From Marinobacter sp. NP-4(2019) (GTDB lineage Bacteria > Pseudomonadota > Gammaproteobacteria > Pseudomonadales > Oleiphilaceae), in contig NZ_CP034144.1 in the NCBI RefSeq assembly GCF_003994855.1, positions 1-31,324 on the forward strand: DNA of 31,324 bases, given 5' to 3'. A program made the translations under genes and the position numbers. Shown here one piece after another: positions 6,231-13,900 of the stretch; position 1 is the first letter of the stretch, and every line of letters starts with the position of its first letter. The notes under the pieces are model-generated. The model made no database searches. It was given only the letters and a program-made list of their open reading frames with translations, and was not told where the DNA came from.

Positions 6231-9164
6231 CTAACGCCCCATTTCACGAACTCTTTCACGGATTCTTTCTCGACCTCGATCAAATGAACGGCCGGTGTCA
6301 CGTCCTGACGACTCCCGCGACTTCTCGTCGCGCTTCTCGTCTCGGCTGCCTTTCTCTTTCTCCGGACGTTGATTCTTGGCCTTTTCTGGCTCTTTGGGCT
6401 TGTTACTCGCACCGGCGTCACGCTGCTTCTCTGGCATGCTCTTCTCCTGCGATTTTGACTTCTGACGATCCTTCACGCTCTCAAGCGCTGTTTGTTTTTC
6501 GCCGCTTCGGCTCGAAATGAGCTTTTCCACGCCCTTTCGATCATTCGTGAAGAGGTGAACGCTGTTTTTCGCACGAGAGAGGATAGTGTAAAAGCTGCGC
6601 ATATTGAGCAAGCTCTTATACTTGCCGCTGAGATTGGCTAAGACCCGGTTGCACGTTTTACCCTGGGCCGCGTGAACCGTTGTCGCGTAGGCGTGCCGGA
6701 AGTGCTTTCCGCCCTTTTCTTGGGTGTCGATGGTGTGACTCTTCCCGCGTGCGTCCTTGGCGTAGATTGTTCCCTTATCCACCCGATCGACAGTCAGTCG
6801 ATCGCCATTGTTTAAGCCGCGATCCTTGTCGTTTTTCGTCCACTGGATCTGGTCGCCAGCGGCAATTTTCGTGTCCTGCTTCTCGTAGGCCTGAACCTTG
6901 TTCCCATTACCAAACTGCTTTGGCTTCCACTGGGCCTCATTACCTTCACGGTCTTTAAGGTGCACGGTCTGGCTCTTATAGTCGATCCGATCGACTTCGT
7001 AATACTCGCCTTTCTGAATGCCCGCTTTTTGATAGTCACGGGCAAACGTTACCTGGTCGCCTTCCTTGTACCGGCTGGCGTCTTTGGTCTGTTCGTTGGT
7101 GAGGTCTTTTTTCTCGAGGGTCTTAGTCTGGATCTCTTCGCCGTACAACGTGCCCTCGGCCTTGAGTCCTTCCCGGATCGTCTCGTTCAATGCCTGACGC
7201 CCGGCGCGAGTTGGGTCGATCACCAGTGTTTGCTCACGCTCGGCTTTATCCAGGGAAAGGTATTCTTTCGCGATTTCGTCGCGGCGTTGCCCTTCATCGA
7301 GCGTTTCTGTGATCGTCCCGCTACGCTCAATCGCTTGCATGGCCTTGGCGGTTTCACCCTCGATTGAAGCGTAAACGGCTTCTCGGGTATCGGCATTTTG
7401 CTGGCGAACAACGTCATCCAGGACAAAGGTTTCCATGCCGTTTTCCTGAAGTTGACGAAAGGCTTCACCCGCCTCCACGCTACCAAGTTGCTGAACGTCA
7501 CCTACCAACACCACACGAGCATTAGCGCTTTCGCTCGCCCTTAAAAGCTCCTGCGTATCTTTCGCCGACAGCATCGAGGCCTCATCCACTACCCACAATT
7601 CTTTTTCTTTAGGGCCTTCGTCACGGCCAGACCGGGTTTTAACCAGGTGCGCGGCGACGGTTTCACTCTGAGCAATGTTCGCGCCCTCGGACAACTGTTC
7701 TGCGGCACTTTTTGTCGGCGCCATACCTTTCACTGTGTAGCCTTGTGCTTGCGCCTCTGCGGCAATGGTTTTTAGAACGGTGGTGGTTTTGGCGGTACCG
7801 GCGTAGCCCTGAACGGCGGTAATTCGGTGATCGGTGGCCATGATTCCGGTGGCAGCGTCTTTCTGTCCCTGCGTCCACGGATAAGGCGATTCGGACTCTG
7901 CTCGCTCAATGGCGTGTTCGGCGTCTTCGACGGTTTTCAGAGGCTCTGCCTGTCCTCGTCCGGCCTTTTCCGCGGACAACATGCGGTACTCATTCCGCAT
8001 TGCTTCAACGGTGGTGTAGCCGGTTTCTTGTCCATTTTCAGTGGCGACGGTTCGAGGTATTAACCGATCGGCTTCTGCAGCCTTGGCCATGGCCGCTTTT
8101 ATGTCGCCGTTCGTGGCCGGGCTTCCGTAAGCCACCCGAAGCGCTTCACGCTCGAGCTCACTTTTGGTAAATCGGCTCTGTCGCTCTCCAAGGCTTTTAG
8201 CTGCTGATACAATAGCACTTTCGGCACTCTGGTCTGCTTCTTTTTGGATGGCTGACCGATCAGCGCCACGAGTTTTAGCTGCCTCTACAATAGAGCGAGA
8301 ATCGACACCAAGCTCACGCTCTCGCTCTCGCCAGTCAGCCTTCATGGCCTCCCTATCCACATTTTTTTGTTTGCTTTTACGGGTCGCCAGTGCCGCCTTT
8401 TCTCTCATGGCCCTACTAGCTGTTTCCCTGGTTAAACCTCGCCGCTCCAGCCATTCGTCCATATTCTTAGAGCGATCACTGAATTCGCTCCGATGTGAGT
8501 TCGTAAACTCGCTCAACTCAAACCCGTGCTCGGTGCGCTCCACGTCGTAACCAAGCTCCCTCGCTTGGCGCGCTAGCGCCTGCTTATAGACACGATCGGA
8601 CTCATACTGAACCCGATAAAGCTCACGGGAATCGAGAGAGCGCCAGCGACCATCTTTGTCCTGAGTCGCATTTACGATCAGGCTGTGGGTGTGAAGATTC
8701 GGGTCAATTTCCCGACTTGTGCTGTGTCGAAAGCTGGCTCCAATTAAATTTCCCGTTCTTTCCCTGGTAATCTGATTTCCTTCTCGAATTCGAGTCTGGG
8801 CAACATTTTCCTCCAGCCACTCGAACGCCTCTTTTACCGCGTTATCATGCGCATCTACTAAACGATGATCGCCACCTACCAACGCCGCAAGGCTGACCGA
8901 TTTCGGGGCTGAGAAAGTGGCCTCCCATCCCGGACAACGTTCAACTTTTCCGTTCCGGACAGTTCCCAAAACAGAACCGTCGGGCATCTTGCCGCGCAGC
9001 AACTCGGCAAACCCTTCTCGATTAACTTCACCAGAAAGGTTCAGCCTATCCGAGCCACTACCGAGCCACTTCGAAGGTGCTTCACCGCTCTCTCGATAGT
9101 AGTCATCGTGATCATAATAACTCTCAGCATGGGACACACTGCCGAGCTTAACGGTGTTCCTCAT
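6231..9164 (-). CDS. MobF-family conjugative relaxase-helicase (TrwC/TraI-like)
   Basis: This protein nicks oriT, remains covalently bound to the transferred strand, and unwinds the plasmid. From the ATG at 9164 (AAAGGAAG seven bases upstream) it is 977 residues, close to TrwC length; an earlier start at 9191 is less likely. The tyrosine cluster SYYDHDDYY (Y16, Y17, Y22, Y23) supplies the nicking tyrosines. The TFSAPKS motif follows at about 83-89, and the metal-binding histidines are H147 and DPNLHTH (H158, H160). The RecD-like helicase half has Walker A GYAGTAKTT near 453, Walker B WVVDEAS near 524, GDVQQLGS near 555, and a late HAAQGKT motif. The tail is long and charged (Lys, Arg, Glu). 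Its start overlaps the accessory gene upstream by 17 bases, so translation is probably coupled. The copy at 28247-31176 is frame-broken by assembly errors. Confidence 0.95.
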   Translation of the reverse strand: MRNTVKLGSVSHAESYYDHDDYYRESGEAPSKWLGSGSDRLNLSGEVNREGFAELLRGKMPDGSVLGTVRNGKVERCPGWEATFSAPKSVSLAALVGGDHRLVDAHDNAVKEAFEWLEENVAQTRIREGNQITRERTGNLIGASFRHSTSREIDPNLHTHSLIVNATQDKDGRWRSLDSRELYRVQYESDRVYKQALARQARELGYDVERTEHGFELSEFTNSHRSEFSDRSKNMDEWLERRGLTRETASRAMREKAALATRKSKQKNVDREAMKADWRERERELGVDSRSIVEAAKTRGADRSAIQKEADQSAESAIVSAAKSLGERQSRFTKSELEREALRVAYGSPATNGDIKAAMAKAAEADRLIPRTVATENGQETGYTTVEAMRNEYRMLSAEKAGRGQAEPLKTVEDAEHAIERAESESPYPWTQGQKDAATGIMATDHRITAVQGYAGTAKTTTVLKTIAAEAQAQGYTVKGMAPTKSAAEQLSEGANIAQSETVAAHLVKTRSGRDEGPKEKELWVVDEASMLSAKDTQELLRASESANARVVLVGDVQQLGSVEAGEAFRQLQENGMETFVLDDVVRQQNADTREAVYASIEGETAKAMQAIERSGTITETLDEGQRRDEIAKEYLSLDKAEREQTLVIDPTRAGRQALNETIREGLKAEGTLYGEEIQTKTLEKKDLTNEQTKDASRYKEGDQVTFARDYQKAGIQKGEYYEVDRIDYKSQTVHLKDREGNEAQWKPKQFGNGNKVQAYEKQDTKIAAGDQIQWTKNDKDRGLNNGDRLTVDRVDKGTIYAKDARGKSHTIDTQEKGGKHFRHAYATTVHAAQGKTCNRVLANLSGKYKSLLNMRSFYTILSRAKNSVHLFTNDRKGVEKLISSRSGEKQTALESVKDRQKSKSQEKSMPEKQRDAGASNKPKEPEKAKNQRPEKEKGSRDEKRDEKSRESSGRDTGRSFDRGRERIRERVREMGR

Positions 9165-9444
9165 GGCTAGGCTTCCTTTCGTAATGACCAATAACGAGAT
9201 CGAGAGCTTTCCCTACTTCTTTGAAAACAGCCTCCCTGATGCCAGCCTCTAAAGTGTCGATTTTTTCTTGAAGAGGCTCGATTGCTCTCGAAATTCTTTC
9301 TTCTATATGCTCACCTTGGGCATGCTCCTGGATAAGAATTCGCAGCGCTTCCGAATCACTGGAAGCACCTATTTTTTGCAGAGTCGCTTTCTCTTCCGCA
9401 GTCAATCGAACTCCAACCGAAAAGGTTTTTTTACTGACCATCAC
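9148..9444 (-). CDS. RHH-like relaxosome accessory protein, paralogue 1
   Basis: The 98-residue product (or 97 from the second ATG, which suits the GAGGG ribosome-binding site better) begins with a strand-like VGVRL and helices typical of ribbon-helix-helix DNA-binding proteins. A coiled helix then runs through IEERISRAIEPLQEKI. Its gene overlaps the relaxase start by 17 bases. In R388, the RHH protein TrwA plays the matching role: binding oriT, stimulating nicking and repressing the operon. By position and fold I infer the same here. It shares the pattern AEE..LQ.I, RIL...H..GE.IE and RAI.PL with the next gene upstream, so the two arose by duplication. A partial copy is at 31160-31324. Confidence 0.7.
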   Translation of the reverse strand: MMVSKKTFSVGVRLTAEEKATLQKIGASSDSEALRILIQEHAQGEHIEERISRAIEPLQEKIDTLEAGIREAVFKEVGKALDLVIGHYERKPSHEEHR

Positions 9445-9453
9445 GCCCTCTCT

Positions 9454-9663
9454 TTAAACGCGAAGCTTTGAACGAATGTCGAAAATTTCATCGACCAGCG
9501 GGCCAATAGCCCGTGCAATTTTACTCTCAATATCCTCCCCCTCCATGTGCCTGTGAAGGAGGATTCGAACGGCAGTTTCTTCACTGATCGAGCTGATTCG
9601 TTGAAGCGCGGAAATTTCTTCCGCGCTGAAAATCAGAGTGACTTTTTTTGTTTCTTTACTCAT
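9454..9663 (-). CDS. RHH-like relaxosome accessory protein, paralogue 2
   Basis: This 69-residue protein aligns over most of its length with the first 60 residues of the protein at 9148-9444. Both have the short N-terminal strand, AEE, a LQ.I helix, RILL..H..GE.IE and RAIGPL. It lacks the extra C-terminal helix of its paralogue. ATG at 9663 overlaps the stop of the preceding gene as ATGA, so translation is coupled. It may form homo- or heterodimers with the longer paralogue at oriT, or act as the operon's autorepressor. That is inference from fold and place. Confidence 0.65.
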   Translation of the reverse strand: MSKETKKVTLIFSAEEISALQRISSISEETAVRILLHRHMEGEDIESKIARAIGPLVDEIFDIRSKLRV

Positions 9664-9992
9664 AGATTCGGTCCTGATTGGCTGCTGAATGTGGGAGCGT
9701 TTTGGTCACGGTTTTGAGTTCGATCGACTTCTTTGTCGGACCCGTTTTGGCTAGGTTGAACGCTTGGCTTCAGTTCCATTTCTGGCGAAGAATTGTCTCG
9801 TTCTTCTTCCAAAATCTTGGCGAATTTCTCGGTAAGTTCGGCGGTAGTCAGGCCGGTTTTTACCAGGCCAGATCGCGTCGCTGCGCGAAGAATCTTCTTC
9901 TCAACCTTCTCTCTTTCAGCAGCTTCAGCGGCTGCCAGTTTGGCTTCCATTTTTTCGATTTGCTGACGGATTTGCTTCGGTGTTTGACCCAT
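9660..9992 (-). CDS. TraC/TraD-like mobilisation accessory protein
   Basis: The product is 110 residues from ATG 9992, chosen because GGAG lies seven bases upstream; starts at 10004 and 10013 are also open. The N-terminal half is a coiled coil (QIRQQIEKMEAKLAAAEAAE) followed by KILRAATRSGLVKTGLTTAEL. That layout resembles the small TraC/TraD accessory proteins of IncP- and Agrobacterium-type mobilisation regions, whose helix is followed by an '..AGL....' segment. The C-terminal 40 residues are polar and look disordered. It is the first gene of the accessory-relaxase operon and lies directly beside the putative oriT. I am moderately sure of a mobilisation role and less sure of the exact family. 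Confidence 0.55.
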   Translation of the reverse strand: MGQTPKQIRQQIEKMEAKLAAAEAAEREKVEKKILRAATRSGLVKTGLTTAELTEKFAKILEEERDNSSPEMELKPSVQPSQNGSDKEVDRTQNRDQNAPTFSSQSGPNL

Positions 9993-10030
9993 TTTCAACT
10001 CCATTTTTTGCAATATTTAGTGATAACTGG

Positions 10031-10086
10031 TGTTAACATTTAAAAACAGATACTTAAATCGTTTATAGCTGTTTTTCTGTTAACAG
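10031..10086 (-). promoter_or_regulatory. Nested inverted repeats before the accessory-relaxase operon
   Basis: TGTTAACA (10031-10038) and CTGTTAACAG (10077-10086) are outer palindromes. Between them AAAAACAG (10042-10049) and CTGTTTTT (10069-10076) form an inner inverted pair around an AT-rich core containing TATAAA on the minus strand. Such symmetry suits operator sites for the RHH accessory proteins at their own promoter. I see no convincing -35 hexamer. Confidence 0.5.
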
Positions 10087-10095
10087 TCTGATAAC

Positions 10096-10225
10096 GCCCT
10101 AAGCCATGTGGCACAAGGCTTTAGGGCTGCACCACACGCCGCACGCAGTGCATGGTGTGTGATAGATTGAAGGGAACGAAGTTCGCTTCAATCGTACCAA
10201 CGTTTTGCCAACCCGTTGGCAAAAC
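10096..10225. other. oriT: Putative origin of transfer (oriT)
   Basis: This non-coding stretch, between the accessory-relaxase operon and the coupling-protein gene, is packed with inverted repeats. GCCCTAAGCC/GGCTTTAGGGC lies at 10096-10127 with one bulge. A 13-bp-arm repeat GATTGAAG.../...CTTCAATC with one mismatch lies at 10165-10193. A perfect 11-bp-arm repeat GTTTTGCCAAC/GTTGGCAAAAC lies at 10202-10225. Between the first two lies ATGGTGTGTGATAG, which faintly resembles the GGTGTG nic core of F and the ATAG of R388; this is the best guess for the nick site. Location next to RHH accessory genes is typical of MobF oriT regions. The nick position is a guess. Confidence 0.6.
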
Positions 10226-10241
10226 CAGATCGCAACTTGGG

Positions 10242-10268
10242 CCCCTGATTTTTGAAAAAAATCAGGGG
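10242..10268 (-). terminator. Terminator of the coupling-protein operon
   Basis: Perfect 12-bp arms CCCCTGATTTTT/AAAAATCAGGGG lie around a 3-base loop, beginning two bases after the stop of the coupling-protein gene. The T-rich stem may act as part of the terminator, and the hairpin isolates that operon from oriT. Confidence 0.6.
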
Positions 10269-10270
10269 AA

Positions 10271-12304
10271 TTAGCCGCGGTCATAGTTCGATAAAATCGC
10301 GCGGAGCTGTTGAGATTTGTTGGCACTTTGACGGCCGCCATCCTTGGATTCCTTCTCCAGGTCATCAGGATCTTCGGCACCACCTGCAGCGATTTCTATG
10401 CCCGCATTTAATGCGTCCATGACCCGCTGCGTTTTATCGTCATCTTTTTCAGATTTGGGTGGTTCTTCCTGGTTAACGTCAGGAAGTTTCTCCTGGTCAT
10501 TCTTCGCATTGAAAAGGCTTTCAATATCATCAAAATCCGCATCAGAAGGTTTGGGGAGTCGGGTATTTTCTCGTTCAGTCTTTTCAGGAGCCTCGGGTTC
10601 AATCAAGGTCTGTTTCTGCGGATTTCGAGCCCGCTTTCGTGGGACGAAAGCGGGCTCTTTTTGTGGCCCTATGTCGAGATAGGGGATATCAGAAAAAAAC
10701 GCCTCGCCAGCTTTGGAGGTGGTTTTTATGCAAGCGTGGAGTTTTGGCAACCCCATAAACTCAGCGGGAAGAATCTCTCGCTCAATGCTGTATTGCTCCT
10801 GCTGTGATTCAGAGGTGGTCGTCGAGGAACTCGCCCCTGCCCCACTTTCACTGGTTGACGTGTTGATGACGATTCGACGGACCTGGGCGTCTCCGATCTG
10901 AAGTGAAGACCACTCCGCACTGCGATCGTCTCCCTGGCGGAACATGATTTTTGCGCCGTAGTTGGCCAGCAATTCAACGAAACCATTTCGACCGTAATGC
11001 TTTTCAAGCTGGTCAACGGTTTGGACTGCATGCACACAGCACAGGCCATATTTACGACCGAGAGTAAGAGCTTCAGACATCGCGTTAATCTGCGGGTACT
11101 GGCCGAGCTCATCACAGAAAAACCACAGGCGGCGATCGGACTCCGGCATTGAGAGGACCGACTGAACAACAAAGCCGGCAATAATAGAGGCGAGTGGTTT
11201 TCCGGAGTCGCCGTATTCGTGAGGAATGGGAACAAAAAGCCAGCTGTCGCGATCATCTTTCGGTAGATCTGTATCGCAAACCTTTGAAACCCATTTTTTA
11301 ATGGACCACCCATTAACCCCTCCCTCTGGTGGTAAAGAGCGAAGCGCCGATGCTTTACTTGTTGCGGTACCGACAACGCTTGCAAGCATTCTCTCTGCAC
11401 CAGGCCGAAGCAGACCAGCCGCCGGACTATCGTCGCCTACAATCTCCAGAAGCTCGTTGGGATCGGCACTCGAAAGCTGAGCGGCGAGGCGCGTATTTGT
11501 CGCCGGTTTTTGATCGCTATGGCGATCAAAAACCGCCATTAAAACGGCCTCAGCATAGATCCGTGCCATGCGTGCCCACTCTTCAGAGTCACCGCCGTGA
11601 CCCAAGGGAATCATGGCTGCAGCTAGCCGCTCTGCGTCGTAATCCCCTTCCATCTCCGCCAAAGGCGACCAATCGACGGATCGAGCGTCATGGGCAGCAA
11701 TGATGAAGTCTTTCTCAGGCCGATATAGTCGACTGGTAAGCTCTCCGCCTATATCCAAAACCAAGGCGGGGTTTTTTCTTTTTCTGGCCACTTTCACAGC
11801 GGCTCGGATTGCCTGGGATTTTCCAACCCCCGTAGCACCAACAGCGATTAAATGCTCTGCTTCGTACTCGTAGGGGATCTCTCGAGTACCAATTTTCAGA
11901 ACCGCTCGAGACTCCTCCTCTAAATCGGAAGGTTCTACCTTTGCAGTTGTTTCATTTGCTGGCCTCTTTTGGGAGAGTCGTTTGAGCTGCACCAAAAAGA
12001 CACTAACTACCAAGGATATTGAAGATCCCAAGACACCAAAGATGGCGGCTTTTTCGTTCAGAAAGTGCTTATGTACCAAGGCCATTTTCATGTCTAGCTG
12101 GCCCATAGTGACGGTGTAGTCAGACAGCCAGGAGTTCGCTAGCCGAGGGGCGTACTCAAAGAGTAGCGCCCCTGAGATCGTCAGAATCTGCTCTTTTGGG
12201 AATTCGTGGATCGGAGTACCCTCAATGACCAGGAAGGCATACAGGCCACCAAAGAAACCGAGAATGCCCATGACCATAAACACCAAAAGCCAGACGTAGA
12301 TCAT
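10271..12304 (-). CDS. Type IV coupling protein (TraD/TrwB/VirD4 family)
   Basis: Coupling proteins bring the relaxase-DNA complex to a type IV secretion channel and use ATP to pump DNA. The 677-residue product has two N-terminal membrane helices (about 4-27 and 86-107) with a short periplasmic segment between, then the cytosolic ATPase. Walker A is GATGVGKSQ (156-164) and Walker B is LWFFCDELGQ (393-402). The C-terminal 150 residues are charged and low in complexity, likely a flexible tail that contacts the relaxosome. ATG at 12304 lies eight bases after the preceding gene's stop, with GAGG as ribosome-binding site. It ends a five-gene operon. No secretion-channel genes accompany it, so it must pair with another plasmid's apparatus. 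Confidence 0.93.
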   Translation of the reverse strand: MIYVWLLVFMVMGILGFFGGLYAFLVIEGTPIHEFPKEQILTISGALLFEYAPRLANSWLSDYTVTMGQLDMKMALVHKHFLNEKAAIFGVLGSSISLVVSVFLVQLKRLSQKRPANETTAKVEPSDLEEESRAVLKIGTREIPYEYEAEHLIAVGATGVGKSQAIRAAVKVARKRKNPALVLDIGGELTSRLYRPEKDFIIAAHDARSVDWSPLAEMEGDYDAERLAAAMIPLGHGGDSEEWARMARIYAEAVLMAVFDRHSDQKPATNTRLAAQLSSADPNELLEIVGDDSPAAGLLRPGAERMLASVVGTATSKASALRSLPPEGGVNGWSIKKWVSKVCDTDLPKDDRDSWLFVPIPHEYGDSGKPLASIIAGFVVQSVLSMPESDRRLWFFCDELGQYPQINAMSEALTLGRKYGLCCVHAVQTVDQLEKHYGRNGFVELLANYGAKIMFRQGDDRSAEWSSLQIGDAQVRRIVINTSTSESGAGASSSTTTSESQQEQYSIEREILPAEFMGLPKLHACIKTTSKAGEAFFSDIPYLDIGPQKEPAFVPRKRARNPQKQTLIEPEAPEKTERENTRLPKPSDADFDDIESLFNAKNDQEKLPDVNQEEPPKSEKDDDKTQRVMDALNAGIEIAAGGAEDPDDLEKESKDGGRQSANKSQQLRAILSNYDRG

Positions 12305-12312
12305 GAAAAACC

Positions 12313-13053
12313 TCAGCGCTTGACCTTGATACCACGAACCATACCGGCCTCACCTTGCTCAGCTCCTGTTGTTTCCAAGAAGCGGGAGAGGTAGTACTTC
12401 CACATGCCAGTCACGATAACTAGAACCGTCACCCCGAGAAGCAAAACTGTTGCACCCATCAGGTACTTGAAAAGGTCAGGAACCAGCCAGTAGCTCGCCA
12501 GGGCGGACAACCCAAGGAAAGCGATCAAGAAGAAAACATACTTATCGTGCTCAGTTTCCTTCTTCAGATTCGGGTTAGTGAAATAAGCTGAGATCATCAT
12601 TAAGGCAGCGCAGACAGCAAGAATCAGCAAGGTATTTCCAGTGCCTGCAACCAGGGTCCAAATACCTCCCAAAGCAGCCATCAACCAAAGAGAGAGACCC
12701 ACTCGGTGGCGCCATACCAGGACTTTTTCGGAACGCTTAACATGAATGAGCGGTGACATAAGAAAAGCGGGGTACATCGGCAACGCTGCAAATGCGTTGT
12801 CACCGATCAAAAGAGCCAACACGCTCCCGATCGGGAAGGCCGCTGCAAGCACCAAAAATCGCTTTGATCGCAGCGCGATCAAGCCGATAACACCAACTGA
12901 GGAGATGGCTGCAGGCAAAATTATGTTGCTGGCACCAAAGATGGCGGCACCAATCATCAACATAACCACGGCGACAACCAATGCTTTAACCCAAGCCATG
13001 GCATCAAAATCATGTTTCGAGCTTTCTTTTTCGTGAATTTCGTTCTCGTTCAT
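12313..13053 (-). CDS. Polytopic inner-membrane protein beside the coupling protein
   Basis: The 246-residue product has a charged N-terminus of about 20 residues and then roughly seven hydrophobic segments, e.g. ALVVAVVMLMIGAAIFG near 24-40 and several between 140 and 225. It ends in a basic cytosolic tail, RGIKVKR. GAGG lies six to seven bases before the ATG. It sits between a small RHH-like gene (nine-base gap) and the coupling protein (eight-base gap), so it is in the transfer operon. I do not recognise a family. Entry exclusion or assisting coupling-protein insertion are possible by context, but nothing in the sequence decides this. Confidence 0.75.
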   Translation of the reverse strand: MNENEIHEKESSKHDFDAMAWVKALVVAVVMLMIGAAIFGASNIILPAAISSVGVIGLIALRSKRFLVLAAAFPIGSVLALLIGDNAFAALPMYPAFLMSPLIHVKRSEKVLVWRHRVGLSLWLMAALGGIWTLVAGTGNTLLILAVCAALMMISAYFTNPNLKKETEHDKYVFFLIAFLGLSALASYWLVPDLFKYLMGATVLLLGVTVLVIVTGMWKYYLSRFLETTGAEQGEAGMVRGIKVKR

Positions 13054-13062
13054 ATCACACCT

Positions 13063-13281
13063 CTACAGATCGTCATCAGTTAGATTTTCATAGCCATCCT
13101 TGGCGTTCCGGCGCTTTGCCTCGCGCCATGCTCTAAGGAAGGTTTTCACCTGCTCAAACTCCTGATCGGTTAAATAAAGTTGCCGACCTGTGCGGCCTAA
13201 TTCTTTTTGTCTTGCCCGGAATCGCGCCACGTATTCAGCGTTTTTCGATTTCGGCTTCGGCTTTTTTTCTTGGTTATCCAT
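13063..13281 (-). CDS. Small basic, RHH-like DNA-binding protein
   Basis: The 72-residue protein has a basic N-terminus and a segment YVARFRARQKELGR, followed by RQLYLTDQEFEQVKTFL. That is the shape (short strand, then two helices) of small plasmid ribbon-helix-helix or replication-regulatory proteins, many of which carry a YR.R....G motif before the strand. AAGGA precedes the ATG at a normal distance. It is the third gene of the five-gene coupling-protein operon. It could regulate that operon or bind oriT. The fold assignment is a resemblance, not a firm match. Confidence 0.6.
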   Translation of the reverse strand: MDNQEKKPKPKSKNAEYVARFRARQKELGRTGRQLYLTDQEFEQVKTFLRAWREAKRRNAKDGYENLTDDDL

Positions 13282-13290
13282 AACGGGTCC

Positions 13291-13575
13291 TTAATTGAGT
13301 TTCAGGAGAAAGCCGCACCCATTCAGTCCATAACCCGACTCAGCATCAGATAGACTCGACTGGTGCTCACAGAAGAATCGGGTTCTATCCGTGGCCGAAT
13401 ACGAAACACCAAACACACCAAGCGGGCCGTTGAGTCTCACTTCATCCGCTGGCTCAGGTGCGGGGGTGAAGTTCACGCCCGTATACACGTCCCACTTGTC
13501 ACTGCTCAACGGCTCAATCGAAGCGCAGCCAGCCAGTAACCAGAAAGCAATCAAAGCGAGCCAGATCCTCAACAT
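13291..13575 (-). CDS. Small lipoprotein of the transfer operon
   Basis: This 94-residue protein has a hydrophobic signal ending in the lipobox LAGC (Cys17), so it should be lipid-modified. The mature part is polar with two further cysteines that could form a disulphide. ATG at 13575 overlaps the preceding gene's TGA by one base (TGATG), so the two are translationally coupled; a GTG one codon earlier is less likely. Within a transfer operon, small lipoproteins often act in entry exclusion or as channel pieces (TraT- or VirB7-like). No similarity decides between these. Confidence 0.75.
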   Translation of the reverse strand: MLRIWLALIAFWLLAGCASIEPLSSDKWDVYTGVNFTPAPEPADEVRLNGPLGVFGVSYSATDRTRFFCEHQSSLSDAESGYGLNGCGFLLKLN

Positions 13576-13754
13576 CACTTTTTCCCCCTTAAAAGGTCAG
13601 CTCGAGTCCAGGCGTAATCGCTTTTCGTCGCAACTGAATCGCTCTTTGTGAAGTAAACCTTCCGCGCTTCTGTCTCGCCGTTACTCGATTTCTCATCGTT
13701 GGCGTAAGCCGTGCCAACGGAGAAGGCCAGAAGTAGAAAAATCAAAATGCGCAT
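13575..13754 (-). CDS. Small exported protein, first gene of the coupling-protein operon
   Basis: This 59-residue frame is short but well supported. GGAGG sits just before the ATG at 13754, a classic signal peptide (MRILIFLLLAFSVGTAYA, cleavage after residue 18) follows, and the stop overlaps the next start as TGATG. The mature protein is about 41 residues, charged and with no cysteine. The promoter region upstream is occupied by an in-phase 11-bp box array (13794-13859). No family is recognised. The pairing with a small lipoprotein suggests a periplasmic partner. Confidence 0.7.
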   Translation of the reverse strand: MRILIFLLLAFSVGTAYANDEKSSNGETEARKVYFTKSDSVATKSDYAWTRADLLRGKK

Positions 13755-13793
13755 AAAACCTCCGCTTATCCATATTTGCTATACAGTAATTTT

Positions 13794-13859
13794 AGTATCT
13801 AATTAGCACTAATACAACACTATTTTAGCACCATTTTAGAGTTTTATTAGCGCCTTGTT
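13794..13859 (-). promoter_or_regulatory. 11-bp box array upstream of the coupling-protein operon
   Basis: Six contiguous 11-base units with no break in phase, e.g. AGCACTAATAC, AGCACCATTTT and AGCGCCTTGTT. On the minus strand, which is the coding strand of the operon beginning at 13754, they read in the same sense as the boxes before parA. A possible -10, TATAGC, lies just downstream at about 13785 on the minus strand. A protein coating the array would cover the -35 region. Confidence 0.8.
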
Positions 13860-13860
13860 T

Positions 13861-13891
13861 GGCTTGAGTGCTGGCTTCCAGCACTCAAGCC
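13861..13891. terminator. Perfect 14-bp-arm hairpin after the 101-residue gene
   Basis: Arms GGCTTGAGTGCTGG/CCAGCACTCAAGCC surround CTT, ten bases past the stop of the minus-strand gene ending at 13901. There is no T-run, but the stem is strong. It separates that gene from the box array and the operon beyond. Confidence 0.6.
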
Positions 13892-13900
13892 CAATACCCC

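Larger units (their letters stand above)
1..9312. repeat. Left copy of the ~9.3 kb terminal redundancy
   Basis: This segment matches 22008-31324 base for base except for 12 single-base length differences. In this left copy bases are missing near 302, 343, 751, 1032, 1251, 1261, 1489, 1866 and 2146; two of these fall close together just before parA. From about 2150 to 9312 the left copy looks clean. The layout is what an assembler leaves when a circular molecule is not trimmed, so the segment should be counted once. Confidence 0.95.
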
